64,000 nt of DNA, taken from positions 558,001-622,000 of the forward strand of contig JAHQRK010000026.1 in NCBI GenBank assembly GCA_019828595.1. The letters run 5' to 3'. The DNA is from Aphanomyces cochlioides. Taxonomy: Eukaryota; Oomycota; Saprolegniomycetes; Saprolegniales; Verrucalvaceae. Of the stretch, positions 1 through 13,705 are shown one piece after another. The notes beneath the pieces are model-generated. The model searched no databases and was not told where the DNA came from. It worked only from the letters and a program-made list of their open reading frames with translations. The translations under genes were made by a program, and so were the position numbers. The first letter of the stretch is position 1. Each line of letters opens with the position of its first letter.

Positions 1-94
1 TTCACTTTCCAAAGTGTATTCTTGTGAGAGTTTCGCTCCGACGAGCAATTCGTGGCTCAAACCACATCTCAACTATTTCGGCAATGCCATCCAT

Positions 95-228
95 GGTATG
101 CTGTGAGATCTTCAAAGTCAGCGTGGGTGAACTTCAGCGTTGCATTCTCCGAGATCGCCTCGGTATGCTGTGAGATCTTCAAAGTCAGCGTGGGTGAACT
201 TCAGCGTTGCATTCTCCGAGATCGCCTC
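95..228. repeat. 67 bp internal tandem duplication in the first satellite unit
   Basis: The segment 95-161 is repeated directly at 162-228, making this unit 645 bp instead of 578. No other unit in the window has it. It fits unequal exchange or replication slippage within the array. Confidence 0.95.
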
Positions 229-440
229 TCCCCGGTGGTCAAATCCAAAGGACAAGTATAGAATACACCGCGGTAAGGACTTCTGTAGATGTCACCTTTG
301 GACATACGACAACTCCATAGGATGTTGCACGAAATACGCTTGACAAATCTTGGCATCGTCATTCGGTTTTGCCCCACGTTATGAGAGAAATCCGACTGTG
401 ATCGTCGTCGTTAAATACCGCCGCACAACAATCGATAGTG

Positions 441-516
441 TTTTAACCAATCAACTGTGCTTGTACATTTGGAACTCTCAGTTCCAAACGTACAAGCACA
501 CTTTTAACCAATCAAC
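441..516. repeat. Hairpin flanked by 15 bp direct repeats, present in every satellite unit
   Basis: In the first unit a 21 bp inverted repeat (456-500, 3 nt loop, one A/C mismatch) sits between two copies of TTTTAACCAATCAAC (441-455 and 502-516). The same arrangement recurs in every whole unit. A hairpin bounded by a direct duplication looks like an old insertion of a small palindromic element that was then amplified with the satellite. The single-base difference in the unit at 4692-5270 falls in the left 15 bp copy. Confidence 0.85.
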
Positions 517-3500
517 GACTTGTGCTCATTTTGTACCCAATGATCATCGACCTGTACTCGGTATGAACAGTGCATAAGGCGAACAACTCCGTCATGGGTG
601 GCACGAAATTCTCGTATTTTGAAAATTGAATCGGACAAGTCACAATTCACTTTCCAAAGTGTATTCTTGTGAGAGTTTCGCTCCGACGAGCAATTCGTGG
701 CTCAAACCACATCTCAACTATTTCGGCAATGCCATCCATGGTATGCTGTGAGATCTTCAAAGTCAGCGTGGGTGAACTTCAGCGTTGCATTCTCCGAGAT
801 CGCCTCTCCCCGGTGGTCAAATCCAAAGGACAAGTATAGAATACACCGCGGTAAGGACTTCTGTAGATGTCACCTTTGGACATACGACAACTCCATAGGA
901 TGTTGCACGAAATACGCTTGACAAATCTTGGCATCGTCATTCGGTTTTGCCCCACGTTATGAGAGAAATCCGACTGTGATCGTCGTCGTTAAATACCGCC
1001 GCACAACAATCGATAGTGTTTTAACCAATCAACTGTGCTTGTACATTTGGAACTCTCAGTTCCAAACGTACAAGCACACTTTTAACCAATCAACGACTTG
1101 TGCTCATTTTGTACCCAATGATCATCGACCTGTACTCGGTATGAACAGTGCATAAGGCGAACAACTCCGTCATGGGTGGCACGAAATTCTCGTATTTTGA
1201 AAATTGAATCGGACAAGTCACAATTCACTTTCCAAAGTGTATTCTTGTGAGAGTTTCGCTCCGACGAGCAATTCGTGGCTCAAACCACATCTCAACTATT
1301 TCGGCAATGCCATCCATGGTATGCTGTGAGATCTTCAAAGTCAGCGTGGGTGAACTTCAGCGTTGCATTCTCCGAGATCGCCTCTCCCCGGTGGTCAAAT
1401 CCAAAGGACAAGTATAGAATACACCGCGGTAAGGACTTCTGTAGATGTCACCTTTGGACATACGACAACTCCATAGGATGTTGCACGAAATACGCTTGAC
1501 AAATCTTGGCATCGTCATTCGGTTTTGCCCCACGTTATGAGAGAAATCCGACTGTGATCGTCGTCGTTAAATACCGCCGCACAACAATCGATAGTGTTTT
1601 AACCAATCAACTGTGCTTGTACATTTGGAACTCTCAGTTCCAAACGTACAAGCACACTTTTAACCAATCAACGACTTGTGCTCATTTTGTACCCAATGAT
1701 CATCGACCTGTACTCGGTATGAACAGTGCATAAGGCGAACAACTCCGTCATGGGTGGCACGAAATTCTCGTATTTTGAAAATTGAATCGGACAAGTCACA
1801 ATTCACTTTCCAAAGTGTATTCTTGTGAGAGTTTCGCTCCGACGAGCAATTCGTGGCTCAAACCACATCTCAACTATTTCGGCAATGCCATCCATGGTAT
1901 GCTGTGAGATCTTCAAAGTCAGCGTGGGTGAACTTCAGCGTTGCATTCTCCGAGATCGCCTCTCCCCGGTGGTCAAATCCAAAGGACAAGTATAGAATAC
2001 ACCGCGGTAAGGACTTCTGTAGATGTCACCTTTGGACATACGACAACTCCATAGGATGTTGCACGAAATACGCTTGACAAATCTTGGCATCGTCATTCGG
2101 TTTTGCCCCACGTTATGAGAGAAATCCGACTGTGATCGTCGTCGTTAAATACCGCCGCACAACAATCGATAGTGTTTTAACCAATCAACTGTGCTTGTAC
2201 ATTTGGAACTCTCAGTTCCAAACGTACAAGCACACTTTTAACCAATCAACGACTTGTGCTCATTTTGTACCCAATGATCATCGACCTGTACTCGGTATGA
2301 ACAGTGCATAAGGCGAACAACTCCGTCATGGGTGGCACGAAATTCTCGTATTTTGAAAATTGAATCGGACAAGTCACAATTCACTTTCCAAAGTGTATTC
2401 TTGTGAGAGTTTCGCTCCGACGAGCAATTCGTGGCTCAAACCACATCTCAACTATTTCGGCAATGCCATCCATGGTATGCTGTGAGATCTTCAAAGTCAG
2501 CGTGGGTGAACTTCAGCGTTGCATTCTCCGAGATCGCCTCTCCCCGGTGGTCAAATCCAAAGGACAAGTATAGAATACACCGCGGTAAGGACTTCTGTAG
2601 ATGTCACCTTTGGACATACGACAACTCCATAGGATGTTGCACGAAATACGCTTGACAAATCTTGGCATCGTCATTCGGTTTTGCCCCACGTTATGAGAGA
2701 AATCCGACTGTGATCGTCGTCGTTAAATACCGCCGCACAACAATCGATAGTGTTTTAACCAATCAACTGTGCTTGTACATTTGGAACTCTCAGTTCCAAA
2801 CGTACAAGCACACTTTTAACCAATCAACGACTTGTGCTCATTTTGTACCCAATGATCATCGACCTGTACTCGGTATGAACAGTGCATAAGGCGAACAACT
2901 CCGTCATGGGTGGCACGAAATTCTCGTATTTTGAAAATTGAATCGGACAAGTCACAATTCACTTTCCAAAGTGTATTCTTGTGAGAGTTTCGCTCCGACG
3001 AGCAATTCGTGGCTCAAACCACATCTCAACTATTTCGGCAATGCCATCCATGGTATGCTGTGAGATCTTCAAAGTCAGCGTGGGTGAACTTCAGCGTTGC
3101 ATTCTCCGAGATCGCCTCTCCCCGGTGGTCAAATCCAAAGGACAAGTATAGAATACACCGCGGTAAGGACTTCTGTAGATGTCACCTTTGGACATACGAC
3201 AACTCCATAGGATGTTGCACGAAATACGCTTGACAAATCTTGGCATCGTCATTCGGTTTTGCCCCACGTTATGAGAGAAATCCGACTGTGATCGTCGTCG
3301 TTAAATACCGCCGCACAACAATCGATAGTGTTTTAACCAATCAACTGTGCTTGTACATTTGGAACTCTCAGTTCCAAACGTACAAGCACACTTTTAACCA
3401 ATCAACGACTTGTGCTCATTTTGTACCCAATGATCATCGACCTGTACTCGGTATGAACAGTGCATAAGGCGAACAACTCCGTCATGGGTGGCACGAAATT

Positions 3501-6500
3501 CTCGTATTTTGAAAATTGAATCGGACAAGTCACAATTCACTTTCCAAAGTGTATTCTTGTGAGAGTTTCGCTCCGACGAGCAATTCGTGGCTCAAACCAC
3601 ATCTCAACTATTTCGGCAATGCCATCCATGGTATGCTGTGAGATCTTCAAAGTCAGCGTGGGTGAACTTCAGCGTTGCATTCTCCGAGATCGCCTCTCCC
3701 CGGTGGTCAAATCCAAAGGACAAGTATAGAATACACCGCGGTAAGGACTTCTGTAGATGTCACCTTTGGACATACGACAACTCCATAGGATGTTGCACGA
3801 AATACGCTTGACAAATCTTGGCATCGTCATTCGGTTTTGCCCCACGTTATGAGAGAAATCCGACTGTGATCGTCGTCGTTAAATACCGCCGCACAACAAT
3901 CGATAGTGTTTTAACCAATCAACTGTGCTTGTACATTTGGAACTCTCAGTTCCAAACGTACAAGCACACTTTTAACCAATCAACGACTTGTGCTCATTTT
4001 GTACCCAATGATCATCGACCTGTACTCGGTATGAACAGTGCATAAGGCGAACAACTCCGTCATGGGTGGCACGAAATTCTCGTATTTTGAAAATTGAATC
4101 GGACAAGTCACAATTCACTTTCCAAAGTGTATTCTTGTGAGAGTTTCGCTCCGACGAGCAATTCGTGGCTCAAACCACATCTCAACTATTTCGGCAATGC
4201 CATCCATGGTATGCTGTGAGATCTTCAAAGTCAGCGTGGGTGAACTTCAGCGTTGCATTCTCCGAGATCGCCTCTCCCCGGTGGTCAAATCCAAAGGACA
4301 AGTATAGAATACACCGCGGTAAGGACTTCTGTAGATGTCACCTTTGGACATACGACAACTCCATAGGATGTTGCACGAAATACGCTTGACAAATCTTGGC
4401 ATCGTCATTCGGTTTTGCCCCACGTTATGAGAGAAATCCGACTGTGATCGTCGTCGTTAAATACCGCCGCACAACAATCGATAGTGTTTTAACCAATCAA
4501 CTGTGCTTGTACATTTGGAACTCTCAGTTCCAAACGTACAAGCACACTTTTAACCAATCAACGACTTGTGCTCATTTTGTACCCAATGATCATCGACCTG
4601 TACTCGGTATGAACAGTGCATAAGGCGAACAACTCCGTCATGGGTGGCACGAAATTCTCGTATTTTGAAAATTGAATCGGACAAGTCACAATTCACTTTC
4701 CAAAGTGTATTCTTGTGAGAGTTTCGCTCCGACGAGCAATTCGTGGCTCAAACCACATCTCAACTATTTCGGCAATGCCATCCATGGTATGCTGTGAGAT
4801 CTTCAAAGTCAGCGTGGGTGAACTTCAGCGTTGCATTCTCCGAGATCGCCTCTCCCCGGTGGTCAAATCCAAAGGACAAGTATAGAATACACCGCGGTAA
4901 GGACTTCTGTAGATGTCACCTTTGGACATACGACAACTCCATAGGATGTTGCACGAAATACGCTTGACAAATCTTGGCATCGTCATTCGGTTTTGCCCCA
5001 CGTTATGAGAGAAATCCGACTGTGATCGTCGTCGTTAAATACCGCCGCACAACAATCGATAGTGTTTTAACCAATCAAACTGTGCTTGTACATTTGGAAC
5101 TCTCAGTTCCAAACGTACAAGCACACTTTTAACCAATCAACGACTTGTGCTCATTTTGTACCCAATGATCATCGACCTGTACTCGGTATGAACAGTGCAT
5201 AAGGCGAACAACTCCGTCATGGGTGGCACGAAATTCTCGTATTTTGAAAATTGAATCGGACAAGTCACAATTCACTTTCCAAAGTGTATTCTTGTGAGAG
5301 TTTCGCTCCGACGAGCAATTCGTGGCTCAAACCACATCTCAACTATTTCGGCAATGCCATCCATGGTATGCTGTGAGATCTTCAAAGTCAGCGTGGGTGA
5401 ACTTCAGCGTTGCATTCTCCGAGATCGCCTCTCCCCGGTGGTCAAATCCAAAGGACAAGTATAGAATACACCGCGGTAAGGACTTCTGTAGATGTCACCT
5501 TTGGACATACGACAACTCCATAGGATGTTGCACGAAATACGCTTGACAAATCTTGGCATCGTCATTCGGTTTTGCCCCACGTTATGAGAGAAATCCGACT
5601 GTGATCGTCGTCGTTAAATACCGCCGCACAACAATCGATAGTGTTTTAACCAATCAACTGTGCTTGTACATTTGGAACTCTCAGTTCCAAACGTACAAGC
5701 ACACTTTTAACCAATCAACGACTTGTGCTCATTTTGTACCCAATGATCATCGACCTGTACTCGGTATGAACAGTGCATAAGGCGAACAACTCCGTCATGG
5801 GTGGCACGAAATTCTCGTATTTTGAAAATTGAATCGGACAAGTCACAATTCACTTTCCAAAGTGTATTCTTGTGAGAGTTTCGCTCCGACGAGCAATTCG
5901 TGGCTCAAACCACATCTCAACTATTTCGGCAATGCCATCCATGGTATGCTGTGAGATCTTCAAAGTCAGCGTGGGTGAACTTCAGCGTTGCATTCTCCGA
6001 GATCGCCTCTCCCCGGTGGTCAAATCCAAAGGACAAGTATAGAATACACCGCGGTAAGGACTTCTGTAGATGTCACCTTTGGACATACGACAACTCCATA
6101 GGATGTTGCACGAAATACGCTTGACAAATCTTGGCATCGTCATTCGGTTTTGCCCCACGTTATGAGAGAAATCCGACTGTGATCGTCGTCGTTAAATACC
6201 GCCGCACAACAATCGATAGTGTTTTAACCAATCAACTGTGCTTGTACATTTGGAACTCTCAGTTCCAAACGTACAAGCACACTTTTAACCAATCAACGAC
6301 TTGTGCTCATTTTGTACCCAATGATCATCGACCTGTACTCGGTATGAACAGTGCATAAGGCGAACAACTCCGTCATGGGTGGCACGAAATTCTCGTATTT
6401 TGAAAATTGAATCGGACAAGTCACAATTCACTTTCCAAAGTGTATTCTTGTGAGAGTTTCGCTCCGACGAGCAATTCGTGGCTCAAACCACATCTCAACT

Positions 6501-9500
6501 ATTTCGGCAATGCCATCCATGGTATGCTGTGAGATCTTCAAAGTCAGCGTGGGTGAACTTCAGCGTTGCATTCTCCGAGATCGCCTCTCCCCGGTGGTCA
6601 AATCCAAAGGACAAGTATAGAATACACCGCGGTAAGGACTTCTGTAGATGTCACCTTTGGACATACGACAACTCCATAGGATGTTGCACGAAATACGCTT
6701 GACAAATCTTGGCATCGTCATTCGGTTTTGCCCCACGTTATGAGAGAAATCCGACTGTGATCGTCGTCGTTAAATACCGCCGCACAACAATCGATAGTGT
6801 TTTAACCAATCAACTGTGCTTGTACATTTGGAACTCTCAGTTCCAAACGTACAAGCACACTTTTAACCAATCAACGACTTGTGCTCATTTTGTACCCAAT
6901 GATCATCGACCTGTACTCGGTATGAACAGTGCATAAGGCGAACAACTCCGTCATGGGTGGCACGAAATTCTCGTATTTTGAAAATTGAATCGGACAAGTC
7001 ACAATTCACTTTCCAAAGTGTATTCTTGTGAGAGTTTCGCTCCGACGAGCAATTCGTGGCTCAAACCACATCTCAACTATTTCGGCAATGCCATCCATGG
7101 TATGCTGTGAGATCTTCAAAGTCAGCGTGGGTGAACTTCAGCGTTGCATTCTCCGAGATCGCCTCTCCCCGGTGGTCAAATCCAAAGGACAAGTATAGAA
7201 TACACCGCGGTAAGGACTTCTGTAGATGTCACCTTTGGACATACGACAACTCCATAGGATGTTGCACGAAATACGCTTGACAAATCTTGGCATCGTCATT
7301 CGGTTTTGCCCCACGTTATGAGAGAAATCCGACTGTGATCGTCGTCGTTAAATACCGCCGCACAACAATCGATAGTGTTTTAACCAATCAACTGTGCTTG
7401 TACATTTGGAACTCTCAGTTCCAAACGTACAAGCACACTTTTAACCAATCAACGACTTGTGCTCATTTTGTACCCAATGATCATCGACCTGTACTCGGTA
7501 TGAACAGTGCATAAGGCGAACAACTCCGTCATGGGTGGCACGAAATTCTCGTATTTTGAAAATTGAATCGGACAAGTCACAATTCACTTTCCAAAGTGTA
7601 TTCTTGTGAGAGTTTCGCTCCGACGAGCAATTCGTGGCTCAAACCACATCTCAACTATTTCGGCAATGCCATCCATGGTATGCTGTGAGATCTTCAAAGT
7701 CAGCGTGGGTGAACTTCAGCGTTGCATTCTCCGAGATCGCCTCTCCCCGGTGGTCAAATCCAAAGGACAAGTATAGAATACACCGCGGTAAGGACTTCTG
7801 TAGATGTCACCTTTGGACATACGACAACTCCATAGGATGTTGCACGAAATACGCTTGACAAATCTTGGCATCGTCATTCGGTTTTGCCCCACGTTATGAG
7901 AGAAATCCGACTGTGATCGTCGTCGTTAAATACCGCCGCACAACAATCGATAGTGTTTTAACCAATCAACTGTGCTTGTACATTTGGAACTCTCAGTTCC
8001 AAACGTACAAGCACACTTTTAACCAATCAACGACTTGTGCTCATTTTGTACCCAATGATCATCGACCTGTACTCGGTATGAACAGTGCATAAGGCGAACA
8101 ACTCCGTCATGGGTGGCACGAAATTCTCGTATTTTGAAAATTGAATCGGACAAGTCACAATTCACTTTCCAAAGTGTATTCTTGTGAGAGTTTCGCTCCG
8201 ACGAGCAATTCGTGGCTCAAACCACATCTCAACTATTTCGGCAATGCCATCCATGGTATGCTGTGAGATCTTCAAAGTCAGCGTGGGTGAACTTCAGCGT
8301 TGCATTCTCCGAGATCGCCTCTCCCCGGTGGTCAAATCCAAAGGACAAGTATAGAATACACCGCGGTAAGGACTTCTGTAGATGTCACCTTTGGACATAC
8401 GACAACTCCATAGGATGTTGCACGAAATACGCTTGACAAATCTTGGCATCGTCATTCGGTTTTGCCCCACGTTATGAGAGAAATCCGACTGTGATCGTCG
8501 TCGTTAAATACCGCCGCACAACAATCGATAGTGTTTTAACCAATCAACTGTGCTTGTACATTTGGAACTCTCAGTTCCAAACGTACAAGCACACTTTTAA
8601 CCAATCAACGACTTGTGCTCATTTTGTACCCAATGATCATCGACCTGTACTCGGTATGAACAGTGCATAAGGCGAACAACTCCGTCATGGGTGGCACGAA
8701 ATTCTCGTATTTTGAAAATTGAATCGGACAAGTCACAATTCACTTTCCAAAGTGTATTCTTGTGAGAGTTTCGCTCCGACGAGCAATTCGTGGCTCAAAC
8801 CACATCTCAACTATTTCGGCAATGCCATCCATGGTATGCTGTGAGATCTTCAAAGTCAGCGTGGGTGAACTTCAGCGTTGCATTCTCCGAGATCGCCTCT
8901 CCCCGGTGGTCAAATCCAAAGGACAAGTATAGAATACACCGCGGTAAGGACTTCTGTAGATGTCACCTTTGGACATACGACAACTCCATAGGATGTTGCA
9001 CGAAATACGCTTGACAAATCTTGGCATCGTCATTCGGTTTTGCCCCACGTTATGAGAGAAATCCGACTGTGATCGTCGTCGTTAAATACCGCCGCACAAC
9101 AATCGATAGTGTTTTAACCAATCAACTGTGCTTGTACATTTGGAACTCTCAGTTCCAAACGTACAAGCACACTTTTAACCAATCAACGACTTGTGCTCAT
9201 TTTGTACCCAATGATCATCGACCTGTACTCGGTATGAACAGTGCATAAGGCGAACAACTCCGTCATGGGTGGCACGAAATTCTCGTATTTTGAAAATTGA
9301 ATCGGACAAGTCACAATTCACTTTCCAAAGTGTATTCTTGTGAGAGTTTCGCTCCGACGAGCAATTCGTGGCTCAAACCACATCTCAACTATTTCGGCAA
9401 TGCCATCCATGGTATGCTGTGAGATCTTCAAAGTCAGCGTGGGTGAACTTCAGCGTTGCATTCTCCGAGATCGCCTCTCCCCGGTGGTCAAATCCAAAGG

Positions 9501-10809
9501 ACAAGTATAGAATACACCGCGGTAAGGACTTCTGTAGATGTCACCTTTGGACATACGACAACTCCATAGGATGTTGCACGAAATACGCTTGACAAATCTT
9601 GGCATCGTCATTCGGTTTTGCCCCACGTTATGAGAGAAATCCGACTGTGATCGTCGTCGTTAAATACCGCCGCACAACAATCGATAGTGTTTTAACCAAT
9701 CAACTGTGCTTGTACATTTGGAACTCTCAGTTCCAAACGTACAAGCACACTTTTAACCAATCAACGACTTGTGCTCATTTTGTACCCAATGATCATCGAC
9801 CTGTACTCGGTATGAACAGTGCATAAGGCGAACAACTCCGTCATGGGTGGCACGAAATTCTCGTATTTTGAAAATTGAATCGGACAAGTCACAATTCACT
9901 TTCCAAAGTGTATTCTTGTGAGAGTTTCGCTCCGACGAGCAATTCGTGGCTCAAACCACATCTCAACTATTTCGGCAATGCCATCCATGGTATGCTGTGA
10001 GATCTTCAAAGTCAGCGTGGGTGAACTTCAGCGTTGCATTCTCCGAGATCGCCTCTCCCCGGTGGTCAAATCCAAAGGACAAGTATAGAATACACCGCGG
10101 TAAGGACTTCTGTAGATGTCACCTTTGGACATACGACAACTCCATAGGATGTTGCACGAAATACGCTTGACAAATCTTGGCATCGTCATTCGGTTTTGCC
10201 CCACGTTATGAGAGAAATCCGACTGTGATCGTCGTCGTTAAATACCGCCGCACAACAATCGATAGTGTTTTAACCAATCAACTGTGCTTGTACATTTGGA
10301 ACTCTCAGTTCCAAACGTACAAGCACACTTTTAACCAATCAACGACTTGTGCTCATTTTGTACCCAATGATCATCGACCTGTACTCGGTATGAACAGTGC
10401 ATAAGGCGAACAACTCCGTCATGGGTGGCACGAAATTCTCGTATTTTGAAAATTGAATCGGACAAGTCACAATTCACTTTCCAAAGTGTATTCTTGTGAG
10501 AGTTTCGCTCCGACGAGCAATTCGTGGCTCAAACCACATCTCAACTATTTCGGCAATGCCATCCATGGTATGCTGTGAGATCTTCAAAGTCAGCGTGGGT
10601 GAACTTCAGCGTTGCATTCTCCGAGATCGCCTCTCCCCGGTGGTCAAATCCAAAGGACAAGTATAGAATACACCGCGGTAAGGACTTCTGTAGATGTCAC
10701 CTTTGGACATACGACAACTCCATAGGATGTTGCACGAAATACGCTTGACAAATCTTGGCATCGTCATTCGGTTTTGCCCCACATTATGAGAGAAATCTAT
10801 CTGCGATCG

Positions 10810-11060
10810 TGTGTTTGGGAGTATCGCGTGTGTCTGAACCCTATCAAGTCACCCACTCGCCACGTCTGGCACGTTTGAAAGGTGTCATGCTAATGTGGTG
10901 GACCAAGCACCAAATTGGTCACAAAGACACACACGATACTCCCAAACACACGCCCCACGTGCACATCTCGACCCCATCAAGACACCCACTCGCCACGTCT
11001 GGCACGTTTGAAAGGTGTCATGCTAATGTGGTGGACCAAGCGCCAACTTGACGACAAAGA
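10810..11060. repeat. Nested direct and inverted repeats next to the array
   Basis: A direct repeat of about 70 bp occurs at 10843-10913 and 10976-11046 (133 bp apart, few mismatches). It is interleaved with a 26 bp inverted repeat at 10810-10835 and 10925-10950 with one mismatch. No coding potential is evident. It may be the edge of an old LTR or of another satellite family. Confidence 0.8.
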
Positions 11061-11119
11061 CAACCTGGTCGACCCACGTGGGTCGAACGGCGGCGTGGCC
11101 AAGTATCAGACCGACAAGT

Positions 11120-12560
11120 TCAAATGATGGGCTTTGGTGATGTCGACCTTCCCATACACTATCGACTGTCTACCCGGTGACACGAACGTGTAGGGCGACC
11201 TATTAAGTCGCTGGGGTAGCGCACAGTCCAGTCGGTCTATAGGGCATGCGCATAAATTGTTGCATGTGGTGTCTCCACTGCAGCAGAGTGACTTCGAATG
11301 GCCCACGGCCAAGTCAATTCTCGAGGCCAGACGTTGGCCATTGAAAGGGGAGAGTCCACCCCACCCGGTTTGGCTTGGGGCGACGAAGACTTCTTCCACA
11401 TGAACGACCAAGGAAGAATTTGGGTGCCTGATGGCGCTGTAGACCTACTGCAGCAATTGTATGTGATCGCCTGTCAGGGCGTTGCCGTGACTGTCAAGTC
11501 CGTGTCGGACAAGTCTACATTGCATGCAAGTCGACAGAGACGTCGTTCCTCGACCATTGGGCACCCAACGAGTTGATTCATTTGGACTGGCTGTCTATAC
11601 CTACGTCGACATGCAGTTTGAAACACGTCCTGGTCATTAAGGACTATATGAGTGGCTTTGTACACTTATTCCTAGCCGAGTCGGCTGGGAATAAGTCCTA
11701 ATGGGCTGGCTCACACTTTATGGATGTGTGAAAACATGCGTTAATCGACTAATCCTGAGGGCACTCAGAGCTCTAATCAGCGAAATGAAGCTCAAAACAA
11801 ACGAGTGGCAACATGTACTACTGTTAGTAAAAGGCACTCTAAACCACCAGCCGTCTCCTCGGCTTGGTGGCGTTGCACCGGTGACGGCCTTTACAGGACT
11901 TCCAGCGAAGACTCCGATTTCTGGGTGACCCAACTACTAAGGAGGTTTATGTCATCGATTGGCTCGATGATGCCCGCCAGAAGCATATGACGGACGTAGC
12001 AGTTGCTCTGAACGAGCTACACCGCTAAGTTGTCGCAAAGAGCGATAAAATCGATCAACTGCGCAAGCAAGCGCGCAAAAGGCGCGATGAGAAAGCGTCT
12101 GTGAAGCTTATTAACTTCTCTGTGGGAGATTTTTATTAGTGGGATCGGTTGTTAAACATGCTACAAAGCTATCACTAGTCTGGCGAGGACCAGAGCAGGT
12201 CACTGGTGTGGTCATTGATCACGTCATGGAGACTCAGCAGCTTGTACCACCGTATGGCGCGTCGCTGCATCATGCATGTCGCGTGAAAATGTACGCCGAA
12301 GCTGGCCGTGAGGTCACTGAGGATTTGCTGGAGCATATCGCGTTTGGCGATGGTGACTTCCACGTCGAGCGTCCCGACATGTACGCGTCTAGGACGGACG
12401 TTATGAGATTTTAGTCGAGAGGTTTGGGCTCGAGAATGAGAAAAGCAAGACCAGAACCTCTTCGACGACATACCAGTCGTCTTTATGGAGTGGTGCGAAA
12501 GCCACAGGCTTGACGAGACCATGTCCGACATGATGGAATTCCTGGGTTTGCCGTAGAAAG
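11120..12560 (+). pseudogene. Decayed Ty3/gypsy pol 3' part: RNase H end, integrase, chromodomain
   Basis: The translated fragments follow the usual order of an oomycete gypsy pol. They are an RNase H tail (NVxGDLLSRWGS, with Trp changed to a TAG stop at 11191-11193), the end of the zinc-binding part of integrase, an integrase core fragment around HPTSLIHLDW at about 11560, the block LNHQPSPRLGG near 11840, and a post-integrase/chromodomain stretch (LSLVWRGPEQ, LHHACRVKMY, IAFGDGDFHVE) at 12160-12400. They lie in several frames with stops between, so the copy is dead. No LTR pair can be assigned to it. Known of the family: these blocks mark Ty3/gypsy elements with a C-terminal chromodomain. 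Confidence 0.85.
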
Positions 12561-13668
12561 GGAAGCGTTTTCTGTCTTGCAGAGCAGCCAGAGTCGCGCG
12601 TTAGTTTGACGTGCTGCCTTTTGTGAACCGTCGTGGGTTGCTTAACATTGCAGTGTACTTAGTCGAGATGATTTACTTTAGTAGTAGTTACATTAGTGAA
12701 CGTTAGTCAGTTGGAGCGTGGGGAACGAAGTCGTTCTCCCCTAGCTAGCTAACAGGGTCAAATATACTTGCCTTGTCGAGGGTATCTGTTGTCGGAAGCC
12801 GCGAGAGACAGTACACGAGACTGCTTCTTACGAGTTCCATAATTGAGACGTTTAGCATGTCACCGTTCGATTTCCAGGAAGACCCAAGTAGGAAATGTGC
12901 TTTTGTGTGCATTTAGCAAGTCGGAAGAGTAAAAATTCCAGAAGAGTAGATATTCCCTGTTATGCGCCATCTCTTCATCGACTCTCACGTAATTGTGAAA
13001 TCGCCTTCTCTGTCCACTTTCTAATTGCAGCAGCACATCTCTGACGGGCAATCCTGCGATTGAGTGTGAGTTTGCCCTTGCGCCTGAGGCTCCTCCGCCG
13101 AAGCAATGCGGCTGGAGGTTTGGCCATTCGGGGCAAGTGTTTCACTCTGAACGATTACAATGACGCTGACTGCCTCGAGAAGTGTGTTTTTAACCAGAAA
13201 GACGCTCGACAGTTTGTAAAATATTGTCCTTTTCAGTGAAATGTGGACTTGGCAGGTCAGTGGCCAAATCGCATATTAATCGACTTTACTGAATTTAATA
13301 TGAAATATTGTATAGTATACAAATTTAAGTACAATTTCTTCCAGGCAATGGTAATGACCTAAGTCCACTAACACCTGCATCCCAGAATACCGTCATGCAT
13401 GATTTCTACGCCCACTACAACCTCGCTATGAAGTGTCAAGACGCCGCGGTAACATGTAAAAATAAAACAGAAAAACGCCTTTCCAAACGGAAAGTCTTAA
13501 AAACAAACGTCCCACGTAGTACTGACCAGTTACGGATCTGTTTCTTTGCCTGTCGCGTGTGGAGGATAGGCAAGGTCTGTGTGAGAAATAGTGTAAATCC
13601 TATGAAAAATTACCTATTTGATGATGGAGGTAAGGTCATCCGAAGCGTATCCGAATGGCATTGGATTC
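12561..13668. other. Non-coding stretch, no recognised gene
   Basis: Nothing here can be assigned with confidence. The part just after the gypsy remnant (12600-12800) may be its decayed 3' LTR, but no partner LTR is visible. Short open frames on both strands resemble nothing known. AT content rises after about 13200. Confidence 0.5.
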
Positions 13669-13705
13669 AACAGGACCTTTTTAATAATATTAAAAAGGTC
13701 CTGTT
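13669..13705. repeat. Perfect 17 bp palindrome with 3 nt centre
   Basis: A perfect inverted repeat beginning AACAGGACCTTTTTAAT ends exactly where the 589 bp inverted-repeat element (13705-14293) begins. It may be a small hairpin element or the insertion hot spot of its neighbour. Confidence 0.9.

Larger units (their letters stand above)
1..10797. repeat. 578 bp satellite tandem array (18 whole units plus a partial 19th)
   Basis: Units begin at 1, 646, 1224, 1802, 2380 and then every 578 bp to 10473. The copies appear identical by eye except for three changes: a 67 bp internal duplication in the first unit, one extra A near 5077-5079, and a last unit that decays after about 10781. The array runs off the left edge, so its full size is unknown. 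Each unit has two open frames of 74 and 75 codons, but they start with GTG and TTG, resemble nothing I know, and are copied only because the DNA is copied. I see no 5S rRNA, snRNA, tRNA or rDNA motif in the unit. The call is satellite DNA; its role (subtelomere, centromere or other heterochromatin) cannot be told from sequence. Confidence 0.97.

Noticed and set aside
52..10748. About 37 repeated open frames of 67-75 codons in the satellite as a gene family
   Set aside because: They start with GTG or TTG, which do not start genes in this kind of genome, and they recur only because the 578 bp unit is copied. No family, signal peptide or composition supports them.
1..10797. The array as 5S rRNA, snRNA or rDNA spacer repeats
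   Set aside because: The unit has none of the conserved 5S boxes or U1-U6 motifs, and no rRNA words.
1..10797. The array as CRISPR
   Set aside because: Units are 578 bp, uniform throughout and without unique spacers; the DNA is eukaryotic.
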